Shown piece by piece: positions 1 to 5,772 of a stretch of DNA of 6,163 nucleotides; position 1 is the first letter of the stretch, and every line of letters begins with the position of its first letter. The DNA is from a bacterium (lineage in GTDB: Bacteria > Patescibacteriota > Patescibacteriia > 2-12-FULL-60-25). Under the pieces are notes generated by a model that worked only from the letters and a program-made list of their open reading frames with translations, did not search any database and had not been told where the DNA came from. Both the position numbers and the translations under genes were made by a program. The stretch spans positions 1-6,163 of the forward strand of contig JANLIO010000093.1 in NCBI GenBank assembly GCA_024654265.1, written 5' to 3'.

Positions 1-101
1 CTCGGTCGGAATGACGAAAGAGAAAGGGATTCCTCCACTCGTCGCAAAACCTCCTCGGTCGGAATGACGAAAGAGAAACGTCATCTCGAGCGCCTCATCA
101 A
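1..101. repeat. Intergenic repeat block, copy 1 (module A)
   Basis: Positions 1-25 and 54-78 are a perfect 25-bp direct repeat, containing cggtcggaatgacg. Positions 23-69 are found again in inverted orientation at 3911-3957 with one mismatch in 47. The ends GTCATTCC/GGAATGAC are typical of dispersed bacterial intergenic palindromic repeats; I cannot name the family with certainty. Positions 70-101 are a spacer between this module and the next. No gene is supported. Confidence 0.8.
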
Positions 102-221
102 AATGACGGAAAGTCTGTCATCCCCGTGAAAACGGGGATCCAGGAAATCAAAGAGCCACTCCACATTGATACAGCACAGTCCTATGATCTCCTGGATCCT
201 GGACTAAATCCAGGATGACAG
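102..221. repeat. Composite palindromic repeat, left copy (module B)
   Basis: A 118-bp stretch (102-219) recurs inverted at 3800-3917 with a single mismatch (178 against 3841). The element proper runs 115-221 and is bounded by CTGTCATCC and GGATGACAG. Inside are two hairpins: ATCCCCGT-GAAA-ACGGGGAT (8-bp stem, GNRA-type loop), and ATCCTGGA-ctaaa-TCCAGGAT (8-bp stem) near the right end. About 47 bp of non-palindromic sequence lies between them. It resembles a non-coding dispersed repeat, not a gene. Confidence 0.85.
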
Positions 222-231
222 GAACGAAAAA

Positions 232-269
232 TCTGTCATCCCCGTGAAAACGGGGATCCAGGATGACAG
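232..269. repeat. Short version of the CTGTCATCC palindromic repeat
   Basis: This is a 37-38 bp unit with the same ends (CTGTCATCC at 233, GGATGACAG ending at 269) and the same GAAA-loop hairpin as the longer element at 115-221. It lacks the internal segment and the second hairpin, so it looks like the minimal form of the family. Confidence 0.8.
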
Positions 270-289
270 GAAAAGAAGAGGAATTACTC

Positions 290-390
290 TGACACCCCTC
301 TGTATCTCCCCTTCCAAGGGGAGAATCTTATTCAGAATGAATACATTAAGACAATGTCCACCTTGGCAAGGGGGACCGCAGGGGGTGTCA
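290..390. repeat. 101-bp element with terminal inverted repeats (MITE-like)
   Basis: The ends are perfect 9-bp inverted repeats, TGACACCCC (290-298) and GGGGTGTCA (382-390). Inside are a 9-bp-stem hairpin with a 2-nt loop at 305-324 (TCTCCCCTT/AAGGGGAGA) and a CCTTggcAAGG palindrome near 361-371. No target-site duplication is evident. The structure fits a non-autonomous palindromic repeat; no transposase in the window would mobilise it. Confidence 0.55.
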
Positions 391-420
391 AAGAAACAAA
401 TCCATATACGAGCTACTAGC

Positions 421-504
421 TACAAGCTACTAGATACTTCCTACAAGCTACTAGATACTTCCTACAAGCTACTAGATACTTCCTACAAGCTACTAGATAC
501 TTTC
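421..504. repeat. 21-bp tandem repeat, four copies
   Basis: Four head-to-tail 21-bp units begin at 421, 442, 463 and 484. The first three are identical and the fourth differs by one base near its end; a degenerate partial unit precedes them at about 411-420. The array ends 7 bp from the stop codon of the membrane protein gene at 511. Its unit length is a multiple of three, which keeps a spurious plus-strand frame open (repeated YKLLDTS). Confidence 0.9.
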
Positions 505-510
505 TCCTAA

Positions 511-1155
511 CTAAACCCCCCTTGTTTGGATAATTGTTTCTCGGAGTTGGTTCCCTGCTTCAATGAGTGCGGGTGAAACGTTTTCGACAAGTTCGAGGAG
601 GGCGAGAACGATAACAATCCACCAGATTAATCCAACAAGTGCCCAACCTCGACGTGCTCGTGCGCAATATGCAATTGCTGCGCCAAATCCGAAAATCGGA
701 AGTGCAATGGCAACGATCCAATCGTTTCGGTCCATTGCTGTGAGTTTTGTATTTTTTCCTAGATCGAGGATTGCGACAAGACGAAGAAGGAGCGGAAAGA
801 CCATTAAGATTGCGGTGAGGATGACAAGTCTTCCACTGCCAAAGCTAAAGAGTAGGTTTGTGACGGCTGTTGCTTCGGCGTGTGATAGCGCCATTCGTAC
901 GGCAAAAGGAAATGAGATGAAGGCAATGAGAAGCGGTGTGAATAGCGCGATGAATGCCCATTTTTTCCAAATGTACCAATACCAAACCGCGGTGAGTGGA
1001 TTGACGACAAGCGCCACGCACCAAAGTCGTTTTTGCATGGGATCGGCACCGGGCGTTTGATATGCGTGGATTACGGCCCAACACCAAAAAATGACGTAGA
1101 ATGCCAAAGAGAGCCAAAAAAGAATGAGTGCAAGAATTGATATCATGATTGACAT
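511..1155 (-). CDS. Six-helix integral membrane protein, function unknown
   Basis: The 214-residue protein has about six hydrophobic segments, at residues 4-30, 42-62, 66-88, 108-130, 144-164 and 170-191, then a short amphipathic C-terminal tail. Trp and Tyr cluster at helix ends (for example WYWYIWKKW near 58-66). Segments 42-62 and 144-164 vaguely resemble the paired helices of PLDc_N-type membrane domains, but this is too weak to name a family. There is no signal peptide cleavage site, catalytic motif or metal site. The first ATG (1153-1155) has no SD; Met4 is an alternative. That ATG overlaps the -35 box of the divergent plus-strand gene, so the two genes share a very tight junction. No clear terminator follows; the 21-bp tandem array begins just beyond the stop. 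That it is a gene is well supported by the consistent membrane topology; its role is unknown. Confidence 0.72.
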   Translation of the reverse strand: MSIMISILALILFWLSLAFYVIFWCWAVIHAYQTPGADPMQKRLWCVALVVNPLTAVWYWYIWKKWAFIALFTPLLIAFISFPFAVRMALSHAEATAVTNLLFSFGSGRLVILTAILMVFPLLLRLVAILDLGKNTKLTAMDRNDWIVAIALPIFGFGAAIAYCARARRGWALVGLIWWIVIVLALLELVENVSPALIEAGNQLRETIIQTRGV

Positions 1156-1177
1156 TTTAGCAAATAATGACTATGTT
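1149..1177 (+). promoter_or_regulatory. Sigma70-type promoter of the basic-tail protein gene
   Basis: A perfect -35 TTGACA (1149-1154) is followed by a 17-bp spacer and TATGTT (1172-1177, 4/6 match to TATAAT), predicting a start near 1184. The -35 lies over the first codons of the divergent membrane protein gene. The promoter overlaps the ATG at 1167, which argues against that codon as the true start of the plus-strand gene. Confidence 0.6.
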
Positions 1178-1182
1178 GTGTT

Positions 1183-1198
1183 CGCTTTTCCAAAAGCG
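1183..1198 (+). other. Hairpin at the predicted 5' end of the transcript
   Basis: CGCTTTT-cc-AAAAGCG can form a 7-bp stem (realistically 6 bp with a 4-nt loop). It sits at the predicted transcription start of the plus-strand gene, where 5' stem-loops can protect mRNA. The role is inferred. Confidence 0.4.
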
Positions 1199-1216
1199 TG
1201 TTCATTCACCTCAAAC

Positions 1217-1223
1217 AAAAGGA
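1217..1223 (+). promoter_or_regulatory. Shine-Dalgarno site deciding a TTG start
   Basis: AAAAGGA lies 6 nt upstream of an in-frame TTG at 1230. The upstream ATG at 1167 has no SD and lies inside the predicted promoter. This combination favours TTG 1230 as the start. Confidence 0.5.
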
Positions 1224-1229
1224 ACGATT

Positions 1230-1787
1230 TTGACACTTCGGAATAACGCAACCCCCTGCCTCGTGATTTCGGATTTCCAGCTGTTGTCAGCCGGGTTCGA
1301 TCAGATCTGCAAAACGTATTTTCACGTCAACGGGTATCATGTCTTCTGCATCAACTTGAAGGCGTTGAGCAATGAGCTGAGAGCTTTGTCGAAGCTATAT
1401 CTTCGGGGCCTCATCCAAGGGAACGGAGCCAAACCACTTTTTGTGGTCGTCGATCGGCGAGAGATTGCCTACACGATCGAAGAAAAGAGTGGAGATGCAT
1501 TCATCTTCACAACGATTCAAGAGAACAAACGGCCGGATGAAACCGGGAGCTCTCAGCCTGAAAATGGCAATGTGAGTCACGGGACGAGGCCTATGTTCCG
1601 ATCAAGTCATTCTAACGAAGCGCCACCCAAGAAGTCGACACCGAAGAAGAAGAAAGCTCCGGGTGGATCAAACGGCTCAGACACGCCGAAGAATGGATCG
1701 AACGGCGCTGGGAAGAAGGACGCGAAGCCGAGGAAACCTCGCGAAAAGCAAAAGGGTGGCTCAGCGTCGCGACACATCGGCGCGTAA
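1230..1787 (+). CDS. Hypothetical protein with a basic disordered C-terminal tail
   Basis: I do not recognise this protein. From the TTG at 1230 it has 185 residues; the same frame opens at ATG 1167 (206 residues), but that ATG lies within the predicted promoter and lacks an SD. The first ~90 residues look like a small alpha/beta domain, with hydrophobic strands (PCLVISDF, HVFCINL, PLFVVVDRR) and a helix rich in Leu and Arg. The remaining ~95 residues are low complexity: acidic/polar first, then strongly basic and rich in Lys, Gly, Ser and Pro (repeated KKS, PKKKK, GSNG motifs), probably disordered. Such tails often bind nucleic acid or ribosomes, but that is inference. There are no membrane segments or signal peptide. 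The gene has its own promoter and SD, and a strong intrinsic terminator 8 nt after the stop, which together support a real monocistronic gene. It converges on nrdA. Confidence 0.68.
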   Translation: MTLRNNATPCLVISDFQLLSAGFDQICKTYFHVNGYHVFCINLKALSNELRALSKLYLRGLIQGNGAKPLFVVVDRREIAYTIEEKSGDAFIFTTIQENKRPDETGSSQPENGNVSHGTRPMFRSSHSNEAPPKKSTPKKKKAPGGSNGSDTPKNGSNGAGKKDAKPRKPREKQKGGSASRHIGA

Positions 1788-1795
1788 TCTGTTCA

Positions 1796-1832
1796 CCGTC
1801 TCTCGGGTATCTTCCGAAGAGGCGGTTTTTTT
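1796..1832 (+). terminator. Rho-independent terminator of the basic-tail protein gene
   Basis: CCGTCTCT-CGG (1796-1806) pairs with CCGAAGAGGCGG (1814-1825) through 11 pairs, including one G-T, with a single bulged A and a 7-nt loop. A run of seven T follows (1826-1832). The T-run reaches into the stop codon of nrdA on the opposite strand (TAA at 1831-1833). In the minus direction there is no T-run after the stem, so it should terminate only the plus-strand gene efficiently. Confidence 0.85.
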
Positions 1833-3732
1833 ATTGACAGACTGCACACTCTTCATTTGCAAAGTCTCGTTTTTCAGAAACCGCTGATAGATTTTGCGCT
1901 TCGATCGGCGCGGCTGATCGGAAATAATACAATGTTTTTACGCCCAACTTCCATGCTAAAAAGTGCACGTCATGAAGATATTTTCCGCTGATGGGTGTTG
2001 GGAAATAGAGGTTGATGGATTGCGCTTGGCAGATGAATGGTTGTCGATCCGAAGCCTGTTGAACGATTTCGCGCATGTTCATTTCGTAGGCGGTTCGAAA
2101 AACCATTCGTTCTTCGTCGGTTAACTCTTCAAGATGTTGCACACTTCCTTTTGCCGAAATGATCTTCTTCCACACGTCGACTGTGTTCAAACCTTTTTTC
2201 TCAAGAAGATTTTCAAGAAATTTATTTTTCACAAGGAAACTTCCGGAAAGTGTTTTTTGGAGGAATGCGTTTCCGGTTTGCGGTTCAACGCACGGCGTTG
2301 CTTGACCACAGATGAAGCTGGTGCTTGCGGTTGGTTGAACAGATGTGACATAAGTATTCCGTTGCGTACCTCCATCCAATGGTAACCCACGTTCTTCCCC
2401 AAGTTTTTTGGATGCAGAGCGCGCAAAGTCGTTTACACGTTGAAAGATTTGTTTGTTTAATGCGCGCGCAGGAACACTCTCGAATGGAATATTTTTTGAC
2501 ATCAGATACCCGTGATATCCCATGACGCCAAGACCGATTGATCGTTCATGCTTTACAGAGTTGATCGCCTTTTTATACTCAGCAGAAGGAGCCTGTTCGC
2601 AAAAGATATCAAGATTATTATCCAGCGCTTTCACCGCCAAATACGTTATTTCTTCCGCATAATCCTTCCACTCATCATATTTTTCCAGATTGAGATTTCC
2701 CAAACAGCACACCGCAGTTCGTTCTTCGTTTGTTGGAAGAACGATCTCTGTGCAGAGATTGCTTTGGCTCACAAAAAGTCCTTTGTCTTTATGATGTTGT
2801 GGAACAGCGCGATTCACGGTGTCAATGAAGATCATGTATGGCTCGCCGGTTTCCGCACGAACTTTCAGGATATGTCGCCAAACTTCAACCGCGGAAAGAC
2901 TCTTTGTTACGGTTTTGTAATGCGGATCCACAAGATTGTAGTCGCGTCCTTCTTCAACCGCTTTCATGAACTCATCAGTGATAACAACGCCATTATTTAT
3001 GTTTAAACATTTGCGATCAATATCTCCCCCTGTCGGCCGACGCATCTCGATAAAATCTTCAATATCTGGATGGTCAACGCGAAGATATGCGGCAGCCGCC
3101 CCACGTCGTGTACTGTTTCGCGAAACCGCGATTGTTTCCGAATCCATGATTTTCATGAATGGGATGACGCCGGAAGATTTAAGTCCGCTCGCTTGGAGAG
3201 GTGCGTTTTGCCCGCGAAGTTGGGACCAGTCTGTGCCAATTCCACCGCCGTATTTTGCGAGAAATGCGTTTTCTCGATAGATGTCAAAGATTCCTTCGAG
3301 CGTGTCTGGGACTGTGTTGAGAAAACAAGAAATCGGTAATCCTTTGTTTGTGCCGATATTCATCAAAACAGGAGTCGCAGGAATAAACCAATACCGACTC
3401 ATGATGTTGTAAAGTTTTTGTGCGAATTCCGCATCGCCACGCGCCATCCCTGTTGCGACGCGTGCAAAAAATGTTTGTGGATTTTCGCAAATCTCATCCT
3501 GCGCGTCATGAAGAAAATAGCGGTCTCGTAAATTTTCCAGACCAAAATAGGGAAGTTGTTTATTTGAATCCGGATTGAGGATAATCCCCTGTTGAATTGC
3601 GCGATCCGTTGCATAGTGCGGGCAGTCCCAGCTATTTTTGCCTTCTGTTTTTTTGAGGACATCTTCAAGAAGAAGATCACGAGCGGTGTTCAGATCATTT
3701 GCGGACAAGGCGTCAATGATGGATGTGTACAT
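1831..3732 (-). CDS. nrdA: Class I ribonucleotide reductase large (alpha) subunit, no ATP-cone
   Basis: This is the catalytic subunit that reduces ribonucleoside diphosphates to deoxyribonucleotides in the cytosol, using a radical delivered by NrdB. By alignment from memory with E. coli NrdA, Cys136 (ISCFLN) and Cys342 (AVCCLG) form the redox pair. Asn325, Cys327 and Glu329 (QSNLCTEI) are the active-site Asn, thiyl Cys and Glu. Tyr602-Tyr603 (KTLYYFR) carry the radical, and Cys629/Cys632 (CAVC) form the C-terminal shuttle pair. At 633 residues it is over 100 shorter than E. coli NrdA (761). The loss is N-terminal: no ATP-cone motif such as VVKRDG is visible before the barrel, so dATP overall-activity control is probably absent. 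The start ATG has no SD; a weak extended -10 (TGAAATACT, 3754-3762) lies just upstream. It is separated from nrdB by about 510 bp of repeats, unusual for partners normally in one operon. The family call is very secure. Confidence 0.97.
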   Translation of the reverse strand: MYTSIIDALSANDLNTARDLLLEDVLKKTEGKNSWDCPHYATDRAIQQGIILNPDSNKQLPYFGLENLRDRYFLHDAQDEICENPQTFFARVATGMARGDAEFAQKLYNIMSRYWFIPATPVLMNIGTNKGLPISCFLNTVPDTLEGIFDIYRENAFLAKYGGGIGTDWSQLRGQNAPLQASGLKSSGVIPFMKIMDSETIAVSRNSTRRGAAAAYLRVDHPDIEDFIEMRRPTGGDIDRKCLNINNGVVITDEFMKAVEEGRDYNLVDPHYKTVTKSLSAVEVWRHILKVRAETGEPYMIFIDTVNRAVPQHHKDKGLFVSQSNLCTEIVLPTNEERTAVCCLGNLNLEKYDEWKDYAEEITYLAVKALDNNLDIFCEQAPSAEYKKAINSVKHERSIGLGVMGYHGYLMSKNIPFESVPARALNKQIFQRVNDFARSASKKLGEERGLPLDGGTQRNTYVTSVQPTASTSFICGQATPCVEPQTGNAFLQKTLSGSFLVKNKFLENLLEKKGLNTVDVWKKIISAKGSVQHLEELTDEERMVFRTAYEMNMREIVQQASDRQPFICQAQSINLYFPTPISGKYLHDVHFLAWKLGVKTLYYFRSAAPIEAQNLSAVSEKRDFANEECAVCQ

Positions 3733-3799
3733 AGTGTGAGTTTTTTTATTTTAAGTATTTCAGAGTGAGGGTTTAGTGCTTCGTGCTCAATGTTCTACC

Positions 3800-3957
3800 G
3801 TCATCCTGGATTTAGTCCAGGATCCAGGAGATCATAGGACCGTGCTGTATCAATGTGGAGTGGCTCTTTGATTTCCTGGATCCCCGTTTTCACGGGGATG
3901 ACAGACTTTCCGTCATTCCGACCGAGGAGGTTTTGCGACGAGTGGAGAAATCCCTTT
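3800..3957. repeat. Composite palindromic repeat, inverted right copy (modules B and A)
   Basis: Positions 3800-3917 are the reverse complement of 102-219 (117/118 identical). Positions 3911-3957 are the reverse complement of 23-69 (46/47). Here the two modules abut, whereas in the left copy about 32 bp separates them. The near identity points to recent copying or gene conversion. The repeat begins ~67 bp upstream of the nrdA start codon, between nrdB and nrdA. Confidence 0.9.
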
Positions 3958-4035
3958 TCATATAAGATCATTTCTTTTGAAAAGGGATTTCTCCGCGGAG
4001 TTTACCCCGTATTTCTTAACGGGGGTCGGAATGAC
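3912..4035. repeat. Foldback element with 12-bp terminal inverted repeats
   Basis: GTCATTCCGACC (3912-3923) and GGTCGGAATGAC (4024-4035) are perfect terminal inverted repeats. Inside, 3944-3960 and 3978-3994 form a perfect 17-bp inverted repeat around 17 nt. CTCCGCGGAG (3991-4000) is palindromic, and ccccgt/acgggg (4005-4010, 4019-4024) can pair. The ends match a widespread style of bacterial intergenic repeat, GTCATTCCGA...TCGGAATGAC. It is non-coding and partly shared with the left block. Confidence 0.75.
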
Positions 4036-4046
4036 CGGATAGGGCA

Positions 4047-4085
4047 CGTCTGGCACCAAGGGGTCTGACTCTTTGGTGCCAGACG
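4047..4085. repeat. Perfect 13-bp-stem hairpin (REP-like)
   Basis: CGTCTGGCACCAA (4047-4059) pairs perfectly with TTGGTGCCAGACG (4073-4085) around a 13-nt loop containing ggggtctgactc. No T-run follows on either strand, so it is not an intrinsic terminator. It resembles REP-type hairpins moved by REP-associated transposases; that parallel comes from memory. Confidence 0.6.
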
Positions 4086-4105
4086 AAGAACGTTCTTTTG
4101 ATTTT

Positions 4106-4135
4106 CTGGATCCTGGACTAAATCCAGGATGACAG
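4106..4135. repeat. Partial copy of the palindromic repeat (right end only)
   Basis: These 30 bp are identical to 192-221 and hold only the ATCCTGGA/TCCAGGAT hairpin and the GGATGACAG end of the longer element. It is the third dispersed occurrence of this end and runs directly into the 19-bp tandem array. Confidence 0.8.
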
Positions 4136-4208
4136 ATACGGAGCCAGGATTCAGATACGGAGCCAGGATTCAGATACGGAGCCAGGATTCAGATACGGAG
4201 CCAGGATT
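4133..4208. repeat. 19-bp tandem repeat, four perfect copies
   Basis: The unit cagatacggagccaggatt occurs four times without mismatch, starting at 4133, 4152, 4171 and 4190. A degenerate fifth unit overlaps the end of the palindromic repeat (ccaggatgacagatacggag, 4124-4143). The array therefore appears to have grown from the repeat's tail plus a little flanking DNA. It lies 35 bp downstream of the nrdB stop. Confidence 0.9.
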
Positions 4209-4234
4209 AACGACTACGGACTGAGAATTGTGAA

Positions 4235-4244
4235 CTCCTCCTTT
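4235..4244 (-). promoter_or_regulatory. Orphan Shine-Dalgarno immediately after nrdB
   Basis: On the minus strand AAAGGAGGAG directly follows the nrdB TAA, sharing its last base. It is the best SD match I found in the window, yet no ATG, GTG or TTG opens a frame within the usual 5-12 nt; repeats follow instead. It may be the remnant ribosome site of a gene once adjacent to nrdB, possibly nrdA. Confidence 0.5.
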
Positions 4245-5209
4245 TATCCCCAATCTTCGACAACAGCTCCTTTTGAATATTCTGTTGCGCGATTTTCAAA
4301 GAAGTTGGCGTGTTCTTTTGCGTTTACCATGACGTCCAACCATGGGAGAGGATTTTCGACTTTGTAGACTTTTTCGAGCATGAGATCATTTAGTTTTTTG
4401 TCTGCGATAAATCGAATGTATTGTTTGACTTGATCTGACGTAAGTCCGGGAACAGGTCCCATTTGAAAGCAGGTATCAATGAAGGCATCTTCCAGATGCA
4501 CCATTTCGTCGCAGGCTTTGTAGAGTTTGCGTTGCAGTTCATCTGTCCAAAGATGTCTGTTCTCTGACATCAGATCTCGGAAAAGATGACACACGCCGTT
4601 GCTATGCAAGGTCTCATCTCGGATGCTCCATGTGATGATTTGACCAACACCTTTTAATTTTCCGAGGCGTGGGAAATTCATTAAAATCGCAAAGGATGAA
4701 AAAAGACTGACGCCTTCCATGAATCCTCCAAAAACAGCAAGATTGATGGCGAGTTCTTCAACGCTGTCGACATCAAACGTTTGAATGTAGTTATATTTAT
4801 TCCGCATGGATTCATAATCCAAAAACGCGGCATATTCTTTTTCGGGAAGTCCGAGCGAATCATTCAAAAATGAATAGGCCCATACGTGGATACTTTCGAT
4901 TGCCGCAAATGCGGAGAGCATCATTTTGATTTCCGGTTTTGGAAATGCGGGGATGAGACGTTGGTTGTAGTTGTTGTTTACCTCAATATCGCCTTGGGTG
5001 AAAAAGCGAAGAATTTGGATGATGAGATTTTTTTCTTCCGCGGAAAGGTTAAAGCGATAATCCGAAATGTCAGATTCCATAGGAACCTCAATCGGCATCC
5101 AGTGCGCTTGGTTTTGTTTCTGGAAGTATTCGAAAAAATGTGGGTACTCAAATGGCCGGTAAAATTTCCGGTGTGTGAGCATGGGACAAGCGCCAAGGAG
5201 TTGACTCAT
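4244..5209 (-). CDS. nrdB: Class I ribonucleotide reductase small (beta) subunit
   Basis: This is the cytosolic radical-generating subunit that partners NrdA. The 321-residue length is in the family range. The diiron ligands, aligned from memory to E. coli R2, are Asp74 (FFTQGDIEV), Glu105 and His108 (AAIESIHVWAY), Glu165 (GFMEGVS), and Glu199 and His202 (IRDETLH). Tyr112 sits at the radical-tyrosine position, so a tyrosyl-radical enzyme is predicted. Trp37 (HWMPIEV) and the C-terminal Tyr311 (ATEYSKG) fit the radical-transfer path to NrdA. The start ATG overlaps the stop of the preceding gene as ATGA (5206-5209), indicating translational coupling; no SD is visible. Met10 is a less likely alternative start. 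It is transcribed with the NrdJ-C-like gene from the NrdR-boxed promoter; the downstream SD and repeats are described separately. The family call is very secure; iron rather than manganese use cannot be read from sequence. Confidence 0.97.
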   Translation of the reverse strand: MSQLLGACPMLTHRKFYRPFEYPHFFEYFQKQNQAHWMPIEVPMESDISDYRFNLSAEEKNLIIQILRFFTQGDIEVNNNYNQRLIPAFPKPEIKMMLSAFAAIESIHVWAYSFLNDSLGLPEKEYAAFLDYESMRNKYNYIQTFDVDSVEELAINLAVFGGFMEGVSLFSSFAILMNFPRLGKLKGVGQIITWSIRDETLHSNGVCHLFRDLMSENRHLWTDELQRKLYKACDEMVHLEDAFIDTCFQMGPVPGLTSDQVKQYIRFIADKKLNDLMLEKVYKVENPLPWLDVMVNAKEHANFFENRATEYSKGAVVEDWG

Positions 5210-5772
5210 ACGCCGTATTCGTTGCGATTCGTATTATCGAGAAGTGACGGTGGGGTTTCAACAAACGTCGGAAGGTTTGAACTTGAAACGTCATTTCGCG
5301 CAATAGATTGTCGTTCTTCTGGAGTAAGGAATTTGAGAGACAACCAACGAAACACATAATCGACGATGGATTTCGCTTCCGGAATATTTGGATTTTCTGT
5401 TACGCCAGATGGCTCAAAACGCATATTCGAAAATTTATTCACAAAGATTTTAAGCGGAACACCATATTGAAGTCCGATAGAGATTGATGTCGCGAATGCA
5501 TCGACAAGACCGCTCATCATACTCCCCTCTTTGCTCATGGTGATAAAAATCTCACCGGGTTGGCGTGTATCATCGTAAAGACCGACGGTGATATAGCCTT
5601 CATGCTTCCCGACTTGGAACTTATGCGTGATGGCTTTACGTTCTTCATTCAAACGATGTCGTCGTGCTGTTGATTGAGGAGCTGGGACAGGCATCCCTTG
5701 CCCGCTCTGAGGCATTGGTTGCGGAGTCGTTTGAGAAACGTCAGGGTAAAGCGGAGAGTATTCGTGATTCAT
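5206..5772 (-). CDS. Standalone NrdJ C-terminal-domain protein (NrdJb-like)
   Basis: The core, about residues 38-155, strongly resembles the region that follows the catalytic barrel in B12-dependent class II RNR (NrdJ, or the separate NrdJb chain of Pseudomonas; TSCPD-type). Telling blocks are the Arg-rich EERKAITHKF (44-52), GYITVGLY (59-66), GEIFITMSKEGS (73-84), GLVDAFATSISIGLQYGVPL (88-107), KFSNMRFEPSGVT (113-125) and AKSIVDYVFRWLSLKFL (133-149). Residues 1-37 are a Pro/Gln-rich linker and 156-188 look disordered. The protein has no cysteine at all, so the Cys-rich redox tail of full NrdJ is missing. No class II catalytic domain is in the window. It is first in the operon and overlaps nrdB by 4 nt, suggesting an accessory or structural role for the class I enzyme; the function is inferred. 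The ATG is the first available in frame (a stop lies 17 codons upstream) and has no SD. The homology is secure; the role is not known. Confidence 0.88.
   Translation of the reverse strand: MNHEYSPLYPDVSQTTPQPMPQSGQGMPVPAPQSTARRHRLNEERKAITHKFQVGKHEGYITVGLYDDTRQPGEIFITMSKEGSMMSGLVDAFATSISIGLQYGVPLKIFVNKFSNMRFEPSGVTENPNIPEAKSIVDYVFRWLSLKFLTPEERQSIARNDVSSSNLPTFVETPPSLLDNTNRNEYGV

Noticed and set aside
1..270. CRISPR array
   Set aside because: The repeated units are palindromic, irregularly spaced and of different lengths, with no regular unique spacers and no cas genes.
244..510. 88-codon plus-strand open frame
   Set aside because: It consists entirely of palindromic and tandem repeats; the YKLLDTS repetition is simply the 21-bp array read in frame. 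No SD is present.
563..1060. 165-codon plus-strand open frame opposite the membrane protein
   Set aside because: It is an antisense shadow. The minus strand encodes a coherent six-helix membrane protein, while this frame is Ser/Arg-rich with no domain.
2548..3006. 152-codon plus-strand open frame inside nrdA
   Set aside because: It is antisense to conserved nrdA codons including the catalytic region, and has no independent support.
3853..4068. 71-codon plus-strand open frame in the nrdB-nrdA spacer
   Set aside because: It runs through palindromic repeats present elsewhere in the window, so it is repeat DNA rather than a gene.
4047..4085. Intrinsic terminator for nrdB
   Set aside because: The hairpin is strong but no T-run follows on the minus strand, and it is ~160 bp beyond the stop codon.
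4886..5359. 157-codon plus-strand open frame over nrdB and the NrdJ-C-like gene
   Set aside because: It is antisense to two well-supported genes and lacks domains and an SD.
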